Shown: piece after piece, positions 1 to 6,446 of the stretch
Layout of the letters: every line of letters begins with the position of its first letter
How positions within the stretch are numbered: position 1 is the first letter of the stretch
DNA from: Desulfovibrio sp. OttesenSCG-928-G15
GTDB lineage: Bacteria; Desulfobacterota; Desulfovibrionia; Desulfovibrionales; Desulfovibrionaceae
Direction: 5' to 3'
NCBI GenBank assembly: GCA_030266525.1
Contig: JAJDIC010000061.1
Coordinates: 1-12,427, forward strand
DNA: 12,427 nt
The notes under the pieces: model-generated
Seen by the model: the letters and a program-made list of their open reading frames with translations, nothing else
Databases searched by the model: none
What the model was told of the DNA's origin: nothing
Made by a program: the position numbers and the translations under genes

Positions 1-82
1 CAACCCCACGCAAACCGCGCCAATCAAGGCCCATTCCCATCCGACAAAATACCTTCGTGGTTAGGAATAAGTTAGGAAACAG
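1..82. other. Window edge, no gene seen
   Basis: No coding frame or RNA gene can be supported here. The heptamer gttagga occurs twice (near 61 and 71) and again inside the loop of the adjacent tRNA terminator (near 97). With the partner sequence missing beyond the edge, it cannot be called an attachment site. Confidence 0.4.
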
Positions 83-117
83 AAAAAGCCCTTATGGTTA
101 GGATTCCATAAGGGCTT
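83..117 (-). terminator. Intrinsic terminator of the initiator tRNA gene
   Basis: A perfect 12-bp inverted repeat (86-97 with 106-117, 8-nt loop) is followed on the minus strand by a run of T (83-87 read in reverse). It lies just downstream of the minus-strand tRNA gene, so it should end that transcript. Confidence 0.85.
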
Positions 118-125
118 GATTTTAC

Positions 126-202
126 TGGTTGCGGGGGCAGGATTTGAACCTACGGCCTTCGGGTTATGAGCCCGACGAGCTACCAAACTGCTCCACCCCG
201 CG
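126..202 (-). tRNA. Initiator tRNA-Met (CAT anticodon), CCA encoded
   Basis: Read on the minus strand this is a 77-nt cloverleaf. The acceptor arm is CGCGGGG against CCCCGCA, giving the C1:A72 mismatch that marks bacterial initiator tRNAs. The anticodon loop is CTCATAA in a stem of three G:C pairs next to the loop (GGG/CCC), also an initiator hallmark. A GTTCAAATC T-loop is present, and the 3' CCA is encoded. It delivers formyl-Met to the ribosomal P site at initiation. It has its own promoter and terminator, so it appears to be a single-gene transcript. Confidence 0.96.
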
Positions 203-231
203 ACACGGTCTGTTTGTGCAGACGAAAAGAC

Positions 232-260
232 TGTGTATGCCCCTTGGCGAGCTATGTCAA
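232..260 (-). promoter_or_regulatory. Likely sigma70 promoter of the tRNA gene
   Basis: On the minus strand a perfect TTGACA (255-260) is followed after 17 bases by TACACA (232-237), a weak -10 element. The spacing is ideal and it points into the initiator tRNA, about 30 bases downstream. A small inverted repeat (GTCTG...CAGAC, 208-223) lies in the short leader. The rest of the gap up to 369 shows nothing convincing. Confidence 0.6.
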
Positions 261-369
261 CCGGGAATTGAGTGTTTTGGGTAATATATTTGTGCAAGGG
301 TGGAAGGCAAGTGCTGGGCAAGGTGTTTTGTGTGCAAGGCAGTGTTTATCGGCAAACAGGGGGCGGTTT

Positions 370-1356
370 TTACCGGGAAGCAGGCGGTGTTGGGGCATTT
401 GCATCAAGCGAGTCATTGGTGATCAGCCATTCATGCGCGGGGGCTTGCAGGTAGGGGCGGTTTTGCAAAAGGGGGTAGGGCGGCGGACTCTTGATAGGGG
501 CCTTTTGGGCAGGCCCGGTTCTGCGCCCGATGATTTTTTCCAGTGAGCTGGTCATGGGCTGACTGCTGAATGCGGTGAAGCCGTCTGTCGCCAGTTTTTG
601 CAATGCGGCCTTATCGGCAAGCAGGCGGTTCAGCTCGTCCGGCAGGTTGTCATATGTGGCGAAGCAGCAGGCTTCACGCAGATGGTCCGGTATTTCGCCA
701 TCCTGCCGATATTCTGAAAGCACGGGCCGCCTGTTTGCCCAAACATATCCCAGCCGCACAACTTCAAGCCTTGCCGGTAAAAACTGGTGGATGTTCAATA
801 CCACTTTTGCCGTGGCCAACAGTTTGTCCCTGAGATCGCCAAAGGCCTCCTGGCTTGCCAGCACGCGGTTGCCCGCATGCACCATCCGCCGGATAAGGGC
901 ATCGCGCCGTTCTGTGAGCAGGCCGTAAAATACCGCATCCACTTCGGCCGGATACTCTGGGGCAAGTCGGGTCATTTGAGGAACATAGCCGAGCGGAGTG
1001 TGGGTCACACCTGAAATGCCAAGAGCCTGCAAGCCATTCACGTTTACCAGGCTGTAATCCCACACTGCATAGTCATTGAGGTGGACAAGGTAATCCTTGT
1101 TGCACCATTTACTGCCCTCATTCATTTGCTCCAGGTTGAAAATGATGCTTTTGCGGGGTATTTGCCTGCCTATTTTGCGGGGCGCTATGCACGAGCCGAA
1201 GATGATGTTCCGGCTTTTCGGGTTGCAGCGGTTGAACAGTATTTCTACTGTATAGCCGAGGTTTTGCAGGGCATAATATAAAGGAAAGATGGCATCATCA
1301 AAGCCGTGGGAGGGCGGAGTATTTTCCGGATTATATTTTACCAGGGAAAAGTGCAT
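370..1356 (-). CDS. CgeB-like / group 1-type glycosyltransferase family protein
   Basis: A 328-aa protein if started at the ATG at 1356. An in-frame TTG further upstream (1443) would add 29 hydrophobic residues that do not look like part of the family, so I prefer the internal ATG, although no clear Shine-Dalgarno precedes it. The best family signal is residues about 184-215: KVVLNIHQF, then E198, R201, and a closing PVLSE. This matches the nucleotide-sugar-binding half of CgeB/YkvP-like glycosyltransferases, where a glutamate-arginine segment ends in 'vSE'. The N-terminal half has the alternating beta/alpha pattern of a GT-B fold. The last 50 residues are Pro-rich and probably disordered. 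It probably transfers a sugar to a surface glycan or protein, but donor and acceptor cannot be deduced. It sits alone between the tRNA promoter and an RRM-gene terminator, so it seems monocistronic. Confidence 0.65.
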   Translation of the reverse strand: MHFSLVKYNPENTPPSHGFDDAIFPLYYALQNLGYTVEILFNRCNPKSRNIIFGSCIAPRKIGRQIPRKSIIFNLEQMNEGSKWCNKDYLVHLNDYAVWDYSLVNVNGLQALGISGVTHTPLGYVPQMTRLAPEYPAEVDAVFYGLLTERRDALIRRMVHAGNRVLASQEAFGDLRDKLLATAKVVLNIHQFLPARLEVVRLGYVWANRRPVLSEYRQDGEIPDHLREACCFATYDNLPDELNRLLADKAALQKLATDGFTAFSSQPMTSSLEKIIGRRTGPAQKAPIKSPPPYPLLQNRPYLQAPAHEWLITNDSLDANAPTPPASR

Positions 1357-1473
1357 TGCGTATGTGGGGTAGCGTGGGGTTGGGGGAAATACAAAAAAGT
1401 CGAGAAAATAAGAGAACAGAAAAAAACGTTCCGAAATATACAACGCGCCGGATGATAAAAAAATCGTGTAAAC

Positions 1474-1498
1474 AAAAAAAGCCCCGGCGAACCGGGGC
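1474..1498 (-). terminator. Strong intrinsic terminator after the RRM gene
   Basis: A 7-bp all-G:C stem (1481-1487 with 1492-1498) with a 4-nt loop is followed on the minus strand by seven T. It lies 18 bases beyond the stop codon of the minus-strand RNA-binding protein gene. Confidence 0.93.
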
Positions 1499-1515
1499 CC
1501 GGAAAAAGGCGGTAA

Positions 1516-1782
1516 TTAGTAGCGGGGCTGGCGGGGAGCTCTGGGCTGTGCTTCGTTTACACGGAGCGTACGGCCACCGAAGCTGGTTCCGTCAAGGGCT
1601 TCCACTGCGCTCAGAGCGTCGGCTTCATCCATTTCAACAAAGCCGAAGCCGCGTGCACGGCCGGTTTCCCTGTCGCTGACGAGTTTCACGGAATTTACAT
1701 TACCGTGTTCAGCAAACAGGTTACGAACTTCATCTTCCGTTGCCGACCAGGGCAGGTTGCCCACATAGAGAGACTTGGTCAT
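1516..1782 (-). CDS. Small single-RRM RNA-binding protein
   Basis: An 88-aa protein that is almost entirely one RNA recognition motif. RNP2 is LYVGNL at residues 5-10 and RNP1 is RGFGFVEM at 44-51, both with the aromatic and glycine residues that stack on RNA. The C-terminal tail is short, basic and Pro-rich (PRAPRQPRY). This is the bacterial glycine-poor RRM class also seen in cyanobacteria and deltaproteobacteria, thought to act as RNA chaperones or stress and cold-responsive regulators. The start at 1782 is fixed by AAAGGA seven bases upstream; a longer frame to 1833 would run through that site. A strong terminator follows directly, so it is a single-gene transcript with its own upstream AT-rich promoter region. 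Confidence 0.95.
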   Translation of the reverse strand: MTKSLYVGNLPWSATEDEVRNLFAEHGNVNSVKLVSDRETGRARGFGFVEMDEADALSAVEALDGTSFGGRTLRVNEAQPRAPRQPRY

Positions 1783-2224
1783 GAAAAAAATCCTTTCAAA
1801 TAAAATGAATCGCCGCGCTGCTTTTTCCCGCACCCAATTTGCCGGACCCGCGCGTCTTCCTGATAAGATGCTTGCCCTATAGTTTTCACAACGTCAACTG
1901 AAAAATTTGGTTTTTTTAAATTTTTCCTTGCCGGAGTGCGAGATATGAAAATACAAATACTTTGTGAAATCTGTAACATGTTTTAATTGTTATGAAAGTT
2001 TTTTAATTTTGGTTTTGCTAACTATGTATTATTTCCGAAAATTTTTTTAAACGCCAATTTTTAGTATGTGTTAACCTACATGACCGTTCGAGTCAGGCTG
2101 TGTAAGCGTATACATCGTTTGCGCCCTTGACAATTTTCAATAATCCCCCCAAAAGATCATGTAGTGGCAGAGTCGGTGGTGTCATTGTATGCCCCTGCTT
2201 TGCGGCTTTAACCATAGTAACCGG
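1783..2224. other. AT-rich intergenic region between divergent RRM and acs genes
   Basis: About 440 bases without a supportable gene. The part from about 1880 to 2090 is strongly AT-rich with long T and A runs, unlike its surroundings, as expected for promoter DNA serving both directions. A candidate minus-strand promoter for the RRM gene is TTTTCA (1899-1904), 17 bases, TATAGG (1876-1881). I found no convincing promoter hexamer pair for acs. Confidence 0.4.
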
Positions 2225-2413
2225 AACGCGTTTTGCGCGTTCATAAGACGCGCCTTGTTGGCGCGGGCCGCTTACAAAGGGAGGAAAAGCGGCTGACCGG
2301 GGAGCCGGTGCTGCGTTATTTACGTGACAGTACGCCTGGGATTGCACTGTCTGCATATTGGAGCGTTTCATGTGTGAAGCGACAAAAGACAGCTAGAAGT
2401 TGGCGTAATGGCG
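2225..2413 (+). other. Hairpin-rich leader ahead of acs, possible structured RNA
   Basis: Five successive short stem-loops are visible: 2225-2230/2236-2241 (6 bp), 2249-2254/2260-2265 (6 bp), 2267-2273/2287-2293 (7 bp), 2296-2300/2305-2309 (5 bp) and 2326-2331/2346-2351 (6 bp). All are perfect pairings. They are followed by a terminator-like hairpin at 2414-2450 and then acs at 2514. This could be the 5' leader of acs with attenuation, or an independent small RNA ending at that terminator. I do not recognise a known riboswitch family. Weak open frames crossing the region on both strands lack ribosome binding sites. Confidence 0.35.
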
Positions 2414-2450
2414 AAAAAGCCTTCACGGCTTCATGCCGTAAGTGCTTTTT
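2414..2450 (+). terminator. Terminator-like hairpin 63 bases upstream of acs
   Basis: Arms about 2414-2429 and 2435-2450 pair with only a one-base bulge on each side (AAAAAGC...ACGGC with GCCGT...GCTTTTT). A five-T run forms the 3' arm end. Because the A run pairs with the T run it could work in either direction. Its place between the hairpin-rich leader and the acs ribosome binding site suits attenuation of acs or the end of an upstream small RNA. Confidence 0.55.
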
Positions 2451-2513
2451 CATTATAAGAAGCGACTTCGTAAAATTGGGAAAAACGTAGCATACAAACC
2501 GGCAGGAGACTTT

Positions 2514-4526
2514 ATGTCAAAGGGAAAGACAAACGGTAAAAAGGCCAAACAACCGCAAGAGGAAACCATCATTCCTCCCGCACCGAAAAAGGGCGAAAAG
2601 CACGTTGTCAAAAGCATGGATGAGTATCAGGCCATGCATGCCAAGGCGCTGGAAGACCCGGGAAAATTTTGGGGGGACAGGGCAAAGCAGCTTCTTCACT
2701 GGTTCAAGCCATGGAGCAAGGCTCTGGATTATGACTTTGAAGAACCGCGTTTTGAATGGTTTGCCGGCGGAAAGACCAATGCTTCCTACAACTGTCTGGA
2801 CCGACACATTGTCGGTTCGCGTCGTAACAAGGTAGCCCTTATCTGGCAGGGCGATCCGGAAGACGATGTGCGTATCTGGACATATCAGATGCTGTATGAT
2901 CGGGTTTGCCGTTGCGCCCATGCCCTGAAAAATGTCGGCGTGCGCAAGGGCGACAGGGTTGTTCTGTACCTCCCCATGATTCCTGAAATGGTCGTTGCCA
3001 TGCTGGCCTGCGCCCGTATCGGTGCAGTGCATGTACTGGTTTTTGCGGGTTTTTCCGCCAGCAGCGTGCAAAGCCGCATCCAGGACTGTGAAGCCAAAGT
3101 TGTTATCACAGCCGATGGCATGTTCCGGGCGGGTAGGGTTATCCCGCTTAAGGCCAATATGGATGAAGCTTTGAAAGAGTGCCCCTCTGTTCGCCGGGTG
3201 ATTGTTGTAAACAGGGCCAACATGTCTACTACCATGCGCGAACGCCGCGATATCTGGTGGCGCGACCTGATGGCAGACCGCTCTCTGAACGCCAGCTTCC
3301 CCGCCGTACACATGGACGCCGAAGACCTGCTGTTCATCCTGTATACCAGCGGCAGCACGGGCAAACCCAAGGGCGTCATGCACAACACCGGCGGCTACCT
3401 AACCTATGCCGCGCACACCATGCAGGTGGTGTTTGACCATAAAGATGATGATGTGCACTGGTGCACCGCCGACGTTGGCTGGATTACCGGACATACCTAC
3501 GGGGTATATGGTCCGTTGCTTCTTGGCGGTACGACCATCATGTTTGAAGGCGGTCCCCGCTGGCCGGACCCGGATCGCTTCTGGCAAATTGTTGAGAAAT
3601 ATCGCGTAAATACCTTTTATACCGCGCCGACGGCCATTCGTACCCTCATTCGTGAAGGCGACGAATGGCTTGAGCGTTATGACCTGTCGTCCCTGCGTAT
3701 TCTGGGGAGCGTTGGTGAACCTATCGGACCTGAAACCTGGCACTGGTATCACAGCCGGGTGGGCAATGAAAAATGCCCTCTGGTAGACACCTGGTGGCAA
3801 ACGGAAACCGGCGGAATAATGATCAGCCCGCTGCCTTTTGCCACACCGCTCAAGCCAGGCTCTGCCTCGCTTGGATTGCCGGGCATTGATGCCAAGGTTT
3901 TGCGGGAAGACGGCTCTGAGGCTGCCCCGGATGAAGAAGGCTATCTTGTGATCAAAAGCCCCTGGCCGGGGATGATTCGAGGGGTTTTCCGCGATCCGCA
4001 AAAGTATAAAGAGAATTATTTTGAGCGCTTCTCCGGCTGCTACCTTTCCGGTGACGGCGCAAGAAAAGATGCGGACGGCTACTTTTGGCTTACCGGGAGG
4101 CTCGATGACGTTATCAACGTTTCCGGCCACCGCTTCAGCACCGCTGAAATGGAAGCCGCGTTCAACGCCCATCCCTGCGTAGCGGAGTCTTCTGTTGTCG
4201 GCATGCCGCACTCGCTGAAGGGCGAAGCCATTTACGCCTTTGTACGCCTCAATGTGGAAGAAAAACCCTCTGAGCAGCTTCGGGCGGATTTACGCAAATG
4301 GGTACGCCGGGAAATCGGCCCTATTGCCACGCCGGAGTTTATCCAGTTTGCTGATTCGCTGCCTAAAACCCGCTCGGGCAAAATTATGCGCCGCGTACTG
4401 CGCAAAATAGTGTCCGGCCAGGTGGACGACCTGGGTGATTTGACCACCCTGGCTGACGCCAGCGTTATTGACCCGCTGATTGAAGAGAGCGAAAGACTGA
4501 CAGGCATAAGCTCTATTTCTGGCTAG
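2514..4526 (+). CDS. acs: Acetyl-CoA synthetase (AMP-forming)
   Basis: A 670-aa cytoplasmic enzyme that activates acetate to acetyl-CoA through acetyl-AMP, using ATP and CoA. The length fits the family (about 650) plus a Lys-rich N-terminal tail. Motifs in order: P-loop-like YTSGSTGKPKG near residue 277, the Acs-typical DVGWITGHTYGVYGPLL, TWWQTETGG near 426 with the tryptophan that restricts the pocket to acetate, SGDGA...DADGYFWLTGR near 512-530, the hinge/C-domain LDDVINVSGHR, and LPKTRSGKIMRR at 616-627. In the last motif K623 corresponds to the catalytic lysine that is acetylated to switch Acs off. The start at 2514 is set by CAGGAGA seven bases upstream; an in-frame ATG at 2442 lies inside the terminator-like hairpin and is unlikely. 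In sulfate reducers Acs supports acetate assimilation or exchange. It appears monocistronic. Confidence 0.98.
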   Translation: MSKGKTNGKKAKQPQEETIIPPAPKKGEKHVVKSMDEYQAMHAKALEDPGKFWGDRAKQLLHWFKPWSKALDYDFEEPRFEWFAGGKTNASYNCLDRHIVGSRRNKVALIWQGDPEDDVRIWTYQMLYDRVCRCAHALKNVGVRKGDRVVLYLPMIPEMVVAMLACARIGAVHVLVFAGFSASSVQSRIQDCEAKVVITADGMFRAGRVIPLKANMDEALKECPSVRRVIVVNRANMSTTMRERRDIWWRDLMADRSLNASFPAVHMDAEDLLFILYTSGSTGKPKGVMHNTGGYLTYAAHTMQVVFDHKDDDVHWCTADVGWITGHTYGVYGPLLLGGTTIMFEGGPRWPDPDRFWQIVEKYRVNTFYTAPTAIRTLIREGDEWLERYDLSSLRILGSVGEPIGPETWHWYHSRVGNEKCPLVDTWWQTETGGIMISPLPFATPLKPGSASLGLPGIDAKVLREDGSEAAPDEEGYLVIKSPWPGMIRGVFRDPQKYKENYFERFSGCYLSGDGARKDADGYFWLTGRLDDVINVSGHRFSTAEMEAAFNAHPCVAESSVVGMPHSLKGEAIYAFVRLNVEEKPSEQLRADLRKWVRREIGPIATPEFIQFADSLPKTRSGKIMRRVLRKIVSGQVDDLGDLTTLADASVIDPLIEESERLTGISSISG

Positions 4527-4575
4527 AGAGTATATCACGAGATGGCTTTTGCCCTCTGCCCGCGTTGCGACAGAA

Positions 4576-4671
4576 CCCTCTGGAGGTCATGGACGAAAGA
4601 GCCCATGACCTTTGGGTGAATATGCCGCGCCTTGGCAGAGAACAAAGTTCAAACTCGTGTAGACACTGCCT
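4576..4671 (+). repeat. Dispersed 96-bp repeat, copy 1 (behind acs)
   Basis: By hand alignment about 73 of 96 bases match 6224-6319 with no gaps. The best conserved parts are the start (GGAGGTCATGGACG) and the stretch ending CAAACTCGTG. Within the copy, 4583-4591 pairs with 4603-4611 as a 9-bp stem. An ATG at 4589 after GGAGG opens a 35-codon frame (to 4696). However, differences from copy 2 fall equally on all three codon positions, so there is no sign of selection on a peptide. I read it as a non-coding repeat or RNA element. Confidence 0.6.
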
Positions 4672-4709
4672 GGGAACGCTCCTTGCAGCGCAATAAAATA
4701 CACCATCCG

Positions 4710-4746
4710 GCCCTTTTTCCTGTTAATGGAGAAAGGGCTTTTTTTT
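4710..4746 (+). terminator. Intrinsic terminator downstream of acs
   Basis: An 11-bp stem with one G:U pair (4710-4720 with 4728-4738, 7-nt loop) is followed by eight T (4739-4746). It is plus-strand and about 180 bases after the acs stop, so the dispersed repeat copy 1 would be part of the acs 3' untranslated region. Confidence 0.85.
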
Positions 4747-4776
4747 GCGCACCGGAGCATACTGCAAATAGGGCGG

Positions 4777-5232
4777 TTATTCGTTGAATATGGAAAACAG
4801 GACAGATTCCACCATGCGGGCAAACTCGGCATGGCTGCCGCTGATAGTGATCAGGTAAAACCGCCGCCGGGAAACCACAACCGAGGCTTCCGAAGGCAGG
4901 CCGATGGGGGAGGTGTAGCTGAAGGAAAAAAAGTTCGGATCGCCCTGTTCCATAACGGGCTGGGTACCGCCAAGTTCTCGGGCATATTCTTCGGCCAGCT
5001 CTTTGACAGTGATCCCTTCCGTATACAGGTTGATAATGGGTTCAACCGTGACTTGCAAATTGACCGACTTGTCCGGCGGGAAAAAGGCCAGGGTAATGCC
5101 TTCTTGCTCATACACCCAGCCGGGGGGCAGATCGATGGAGAAACCGGGGAATGTTTTTATGTCGGCAACGGCATGGCCTGCGCCGATCACAAGACCGACA
5201 ACCATGATACAAAACAAAATACAACGCCGCAT
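4777..5232 (-). CDS. Small secreted protein of unknown function
   Basis: A 151-aa protein with a clear signal peptide: MRRC start, hydrophobic residues 5-19, and an AVA cleavage motif before D24. The mature part (about 128 aa) contains FSIDLPPGW, a strand-rich middle, and a final helix ending MVESVLFSIFNE. This pattern resembles small periplasmic proteins of the PsbP/DUF1795-like type, in which a 'f.i.lP.gW' strand opens an alpha/beta fold. That match is by eye and tentative. No cysteine remains after processing, so a lipoprotein is excluded. The start at 5232 is supported by GGGAG five bases upstream. It probably acts in the periplasm; the substrate or partner is unknown. Confidence 0.75.
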   Translation of the reverse strand: MRRCILFCIMVVGLVIGAGHAVADIKTFPGFSIDLPPGWVYEQEGITLAFFPPDKSVNLQVTVEPIINLYTEGITVKELAEEYARELGGTQPVMEQGDPNFFSFSYTSPIGLPSEASVVVSRRRFYLITISGSHAEFARMVESVLFSIFNE

Positions 5233-5574
5233 ACAAACTCCCGACAGGGCTTTTTCTGTGCTCCCGGTACGAAATCACGGGGGGATATTTCGCCCAAACC
5301 CCTTATATATCCAAGGCGCAAGGTACCTCGAACGGCGAAATTCGGCAATGGGGTAATAAAGACCAGGAAAATTTGATTTGTTTGTTTGGATATGATCCGG
5401 CCAGCTTTTCGCGTCAATGGGGAGCACTTCTTCTGCAAGCCGATACCATTGGGGCTTAGGCCGGTCGTTTCGGCAGTCGTTTCGGGCAGAGTTTCGGGCA
5501 GTCGTTTCGGGCCTTGACGAAACTCGTGGCTTACGCCATGTTTTCCGGCGTAACTTTTGCCACAAGGAGTTTCC
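5233..5574. promoter_or_regulatory. Divergent intergenic region with repeat-rich control DNA
   Basis: This 342-base gap separates the secreted-protein gene (minus) from a hypothetical gene (plus). It carries TTTTTCTGTG-CTCCCGGTAC at 5251-5270, nearly repeated at 8224-8243 in another promoter region. It also holds four imperfect copies of a 12-13 bp unit at 5464-5513, described separately, and a TATGAT at 5391-5396 that could be a plus-strand -10 box without a good -35. Confidence 0.4.
5464..5513. repeat. Four tandem copies of a 12-13 bp unit (GTCGTTTCGGGCA)
   Basis: Units start at 5464, 5476, 5489 and 5501 with lengths 12, 13, 12 and 13. The core TTTCGG is invariant and GGCA/GGCC closes each unit. 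The array ends 61 bases before the ATG of the downstream gene. It could be a cluster of protein-binding sites or slippage-prone DNA in the 5' leader. Confidence 0.7.
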
Positions 5575-6126
5575 ATGGCTGCGCATACATCTAAGGAATT
5601 GAACGTAACCCCTGATTTTGATCTGGAACTTTTACTTGGCACCAGCCAGGAAACACGCATCGGCGGCGACCTGATGGACACGCTCTCCGACACCTGGGAT
5701 AAATGGCTGCCCCATGCCAAAGCCAGTCAGATTACTACCTCCAGCGGAAGCTATCTTCTTGTCTGGCTGGAAGAACCCGTTGAAGAAGACGTGGATGACA
5801 AGTGGGAGGAAGCGCCTTCGGAAGCCTTCATGTATAACGCGCTGGCTCAGGTCATGTGCATGGGCATGGTACACGCCCTGATTCCCGAAGTGGAAGACGC
5901 AGGCTGCGCCCCGGCCCCCAAGGCTACGGATGAACTGATAGACGCTCTGGAAGAAGAGGGGGTGCCTTACACCATGCCCGGTGAACCCGGTCTGGCCAGA
6001 CGTTACGCCGTAGTGACCCATTACCCCTTTAAAGGCGGCTGCGAGATCTGTTCTTTACGCCAGCAATGTCCCAAGGCTGGGGGGGATAATGGTTCGTCGT
6101 TTACACTCCCCGGCTTCGAACAATAG
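5575..6126 (+). CDS. Conserved-looking hypothetical protein with C-terminal cysteine cluster
   Basis: A 183-aa soluble protein I do not recognise. The first third is acidic (DFDLELL...) and the middle (80-150) is predicted helical with a Glu-rich stretch. The C-terminus has C156-x2-C159-x5-C165 (CEICSLRQQC), which with another ligand could hold zinc or an iron-sulfur centre. There is no signal peptide or membrane segment. The start at 5575 is fixed by AAGGAG five bases upstream of ATG. No co-directional neighbour follows, since the next gene is convergent. The stop codon is followed by a nest of repeats and a perfect hairpin rather than a normal terminator. Confidence 0.8.
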   Translation: MAAHTSKELNVTPDFDLELLLGTSQETRIGGDLMDTLSDTWDKWLPHAKASQITTSSGSYLLVWLEEPVEEDVDDKWEEAPSEAFMYNALAQVMCMGMVHALIPEVEDAGCAPAPKATDELIDALEEEGVPYTMPGEPGLARRYAVVTHYPFKGGCEICSLRQQCPKAGGDNGSSFTLPGFEQ

Positions 6127-6164
6127 GGGAAACGCTGTTTTTTTACCGTCTGGACTGCGTAACT

Positions 6165-6220
6165 GCGTCCATTTTGAAGAGGGGCAGGACTTTGGTCCTG
6201 CCCCTCTTCAAAATGGACGC
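6165..6220. repeat. Perfect 26-bp inverted repeat with 4-nt loop
   Basis: Arms 6165-6190 and 6195-6220 are fully complementary, with loop TTTG. Two more pairs (one G:U) extend the stem outwards. No T run follows on either strand, so it is not a classic intrinsic terminator. It lies 38 bases after the stop of the upstream gene and abuts the second copy of the dispersed repeat. It may be a mobile palindromic repeat unit or a transcript-stabilising hairpin between convergent genes. Confidence 0.9.
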
Positions 6221-6223
6221 GGC

Positions 6224-6319
6224 CCCTCAGGAGGTCATGGACGGAAGAGTCCACTCCCTCCTGGCGAACCTGTCGCGTCTTGGCGGAGAGCAAACTCCAA
6301 ACTCGTGACTACACTATCT
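6224..6319 (+). repeat. Dispersed 96-bp repeat, copy 2
   Basis: Partner of 4576-4671 in the same orientation and without gaps. It starts directly after the perfect hairpin and ends where the MITE-like element begins. Here the short ATG frame (6237-6308) would encode only 23 residues. The local fold uses different pairs from copy 1 (TGGAC/GTCCA with flanking AGGAGG/CCTCCT), yet a hairpin forms at the same place. Confidence 0.6.
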
Positions 6320-6446
6320 AGAGCATTTTCACTTTGAAATGCTGTCTTAACGGCGAGCAAATCTCGCCTATCAGCATTTCGTGGCAAGGATTTGAGGACA
6401 AATCCTTGCAGAGCATTTACAACTTTTCAAAGTTGAAATGCTCTAG
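6318..6446. mobile_element. MITE-like palindromic element, 129 bp
   Basis: The ends are CTAGAGCATTTT...(6318) and the reverse complement ...AAATGCTCTAG (6446). The terminal inverted repeat runs on imperfectly for about 20 bases through CACTTTGAAA. Inside are two perfect hairpins: 6352-6357/6363-6368 (6 bp) and 6384-6393/6400-6409 (10 bp, loop GAGGAC). The right end also folds on itself. It has no coding capacity. Its size, inverted ends and hairpins are those of a non-autonomous palindromic repeat family. The TAG in its right end is the stop codon of the HDOD gene. Confidence 0.7.

Noticed and set aside
1357..1443. N-terminal extension of the glycosyltransferase
   Set aside because: It needs a TTG start without a ribosome binding site, and the added residues do not resemble the family.
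2093..2371. 92-codon minus-strand frame upstream of acs
   Set aside because: It starts at an ATG but has no ribosome binding site, shows no recognisable domain, and overlaps the hairpin-rich leader.
2233..2490. 85-codon plus-strand frame ending just before acs
   Set aside because: It begins at a non-ATG codon inside a hairpin loop, runs through the terminator-like hairpin, and has no ribosome binding site or protein-like pattern.
4589..4696. 35-codon frame in repeat copy 1, related to a 23-codon frame in copy 2
   Set aside because: Differences are as frequent at first and second codon positions as at third, and the second copy stops early, so a conserved peptide is not supported.
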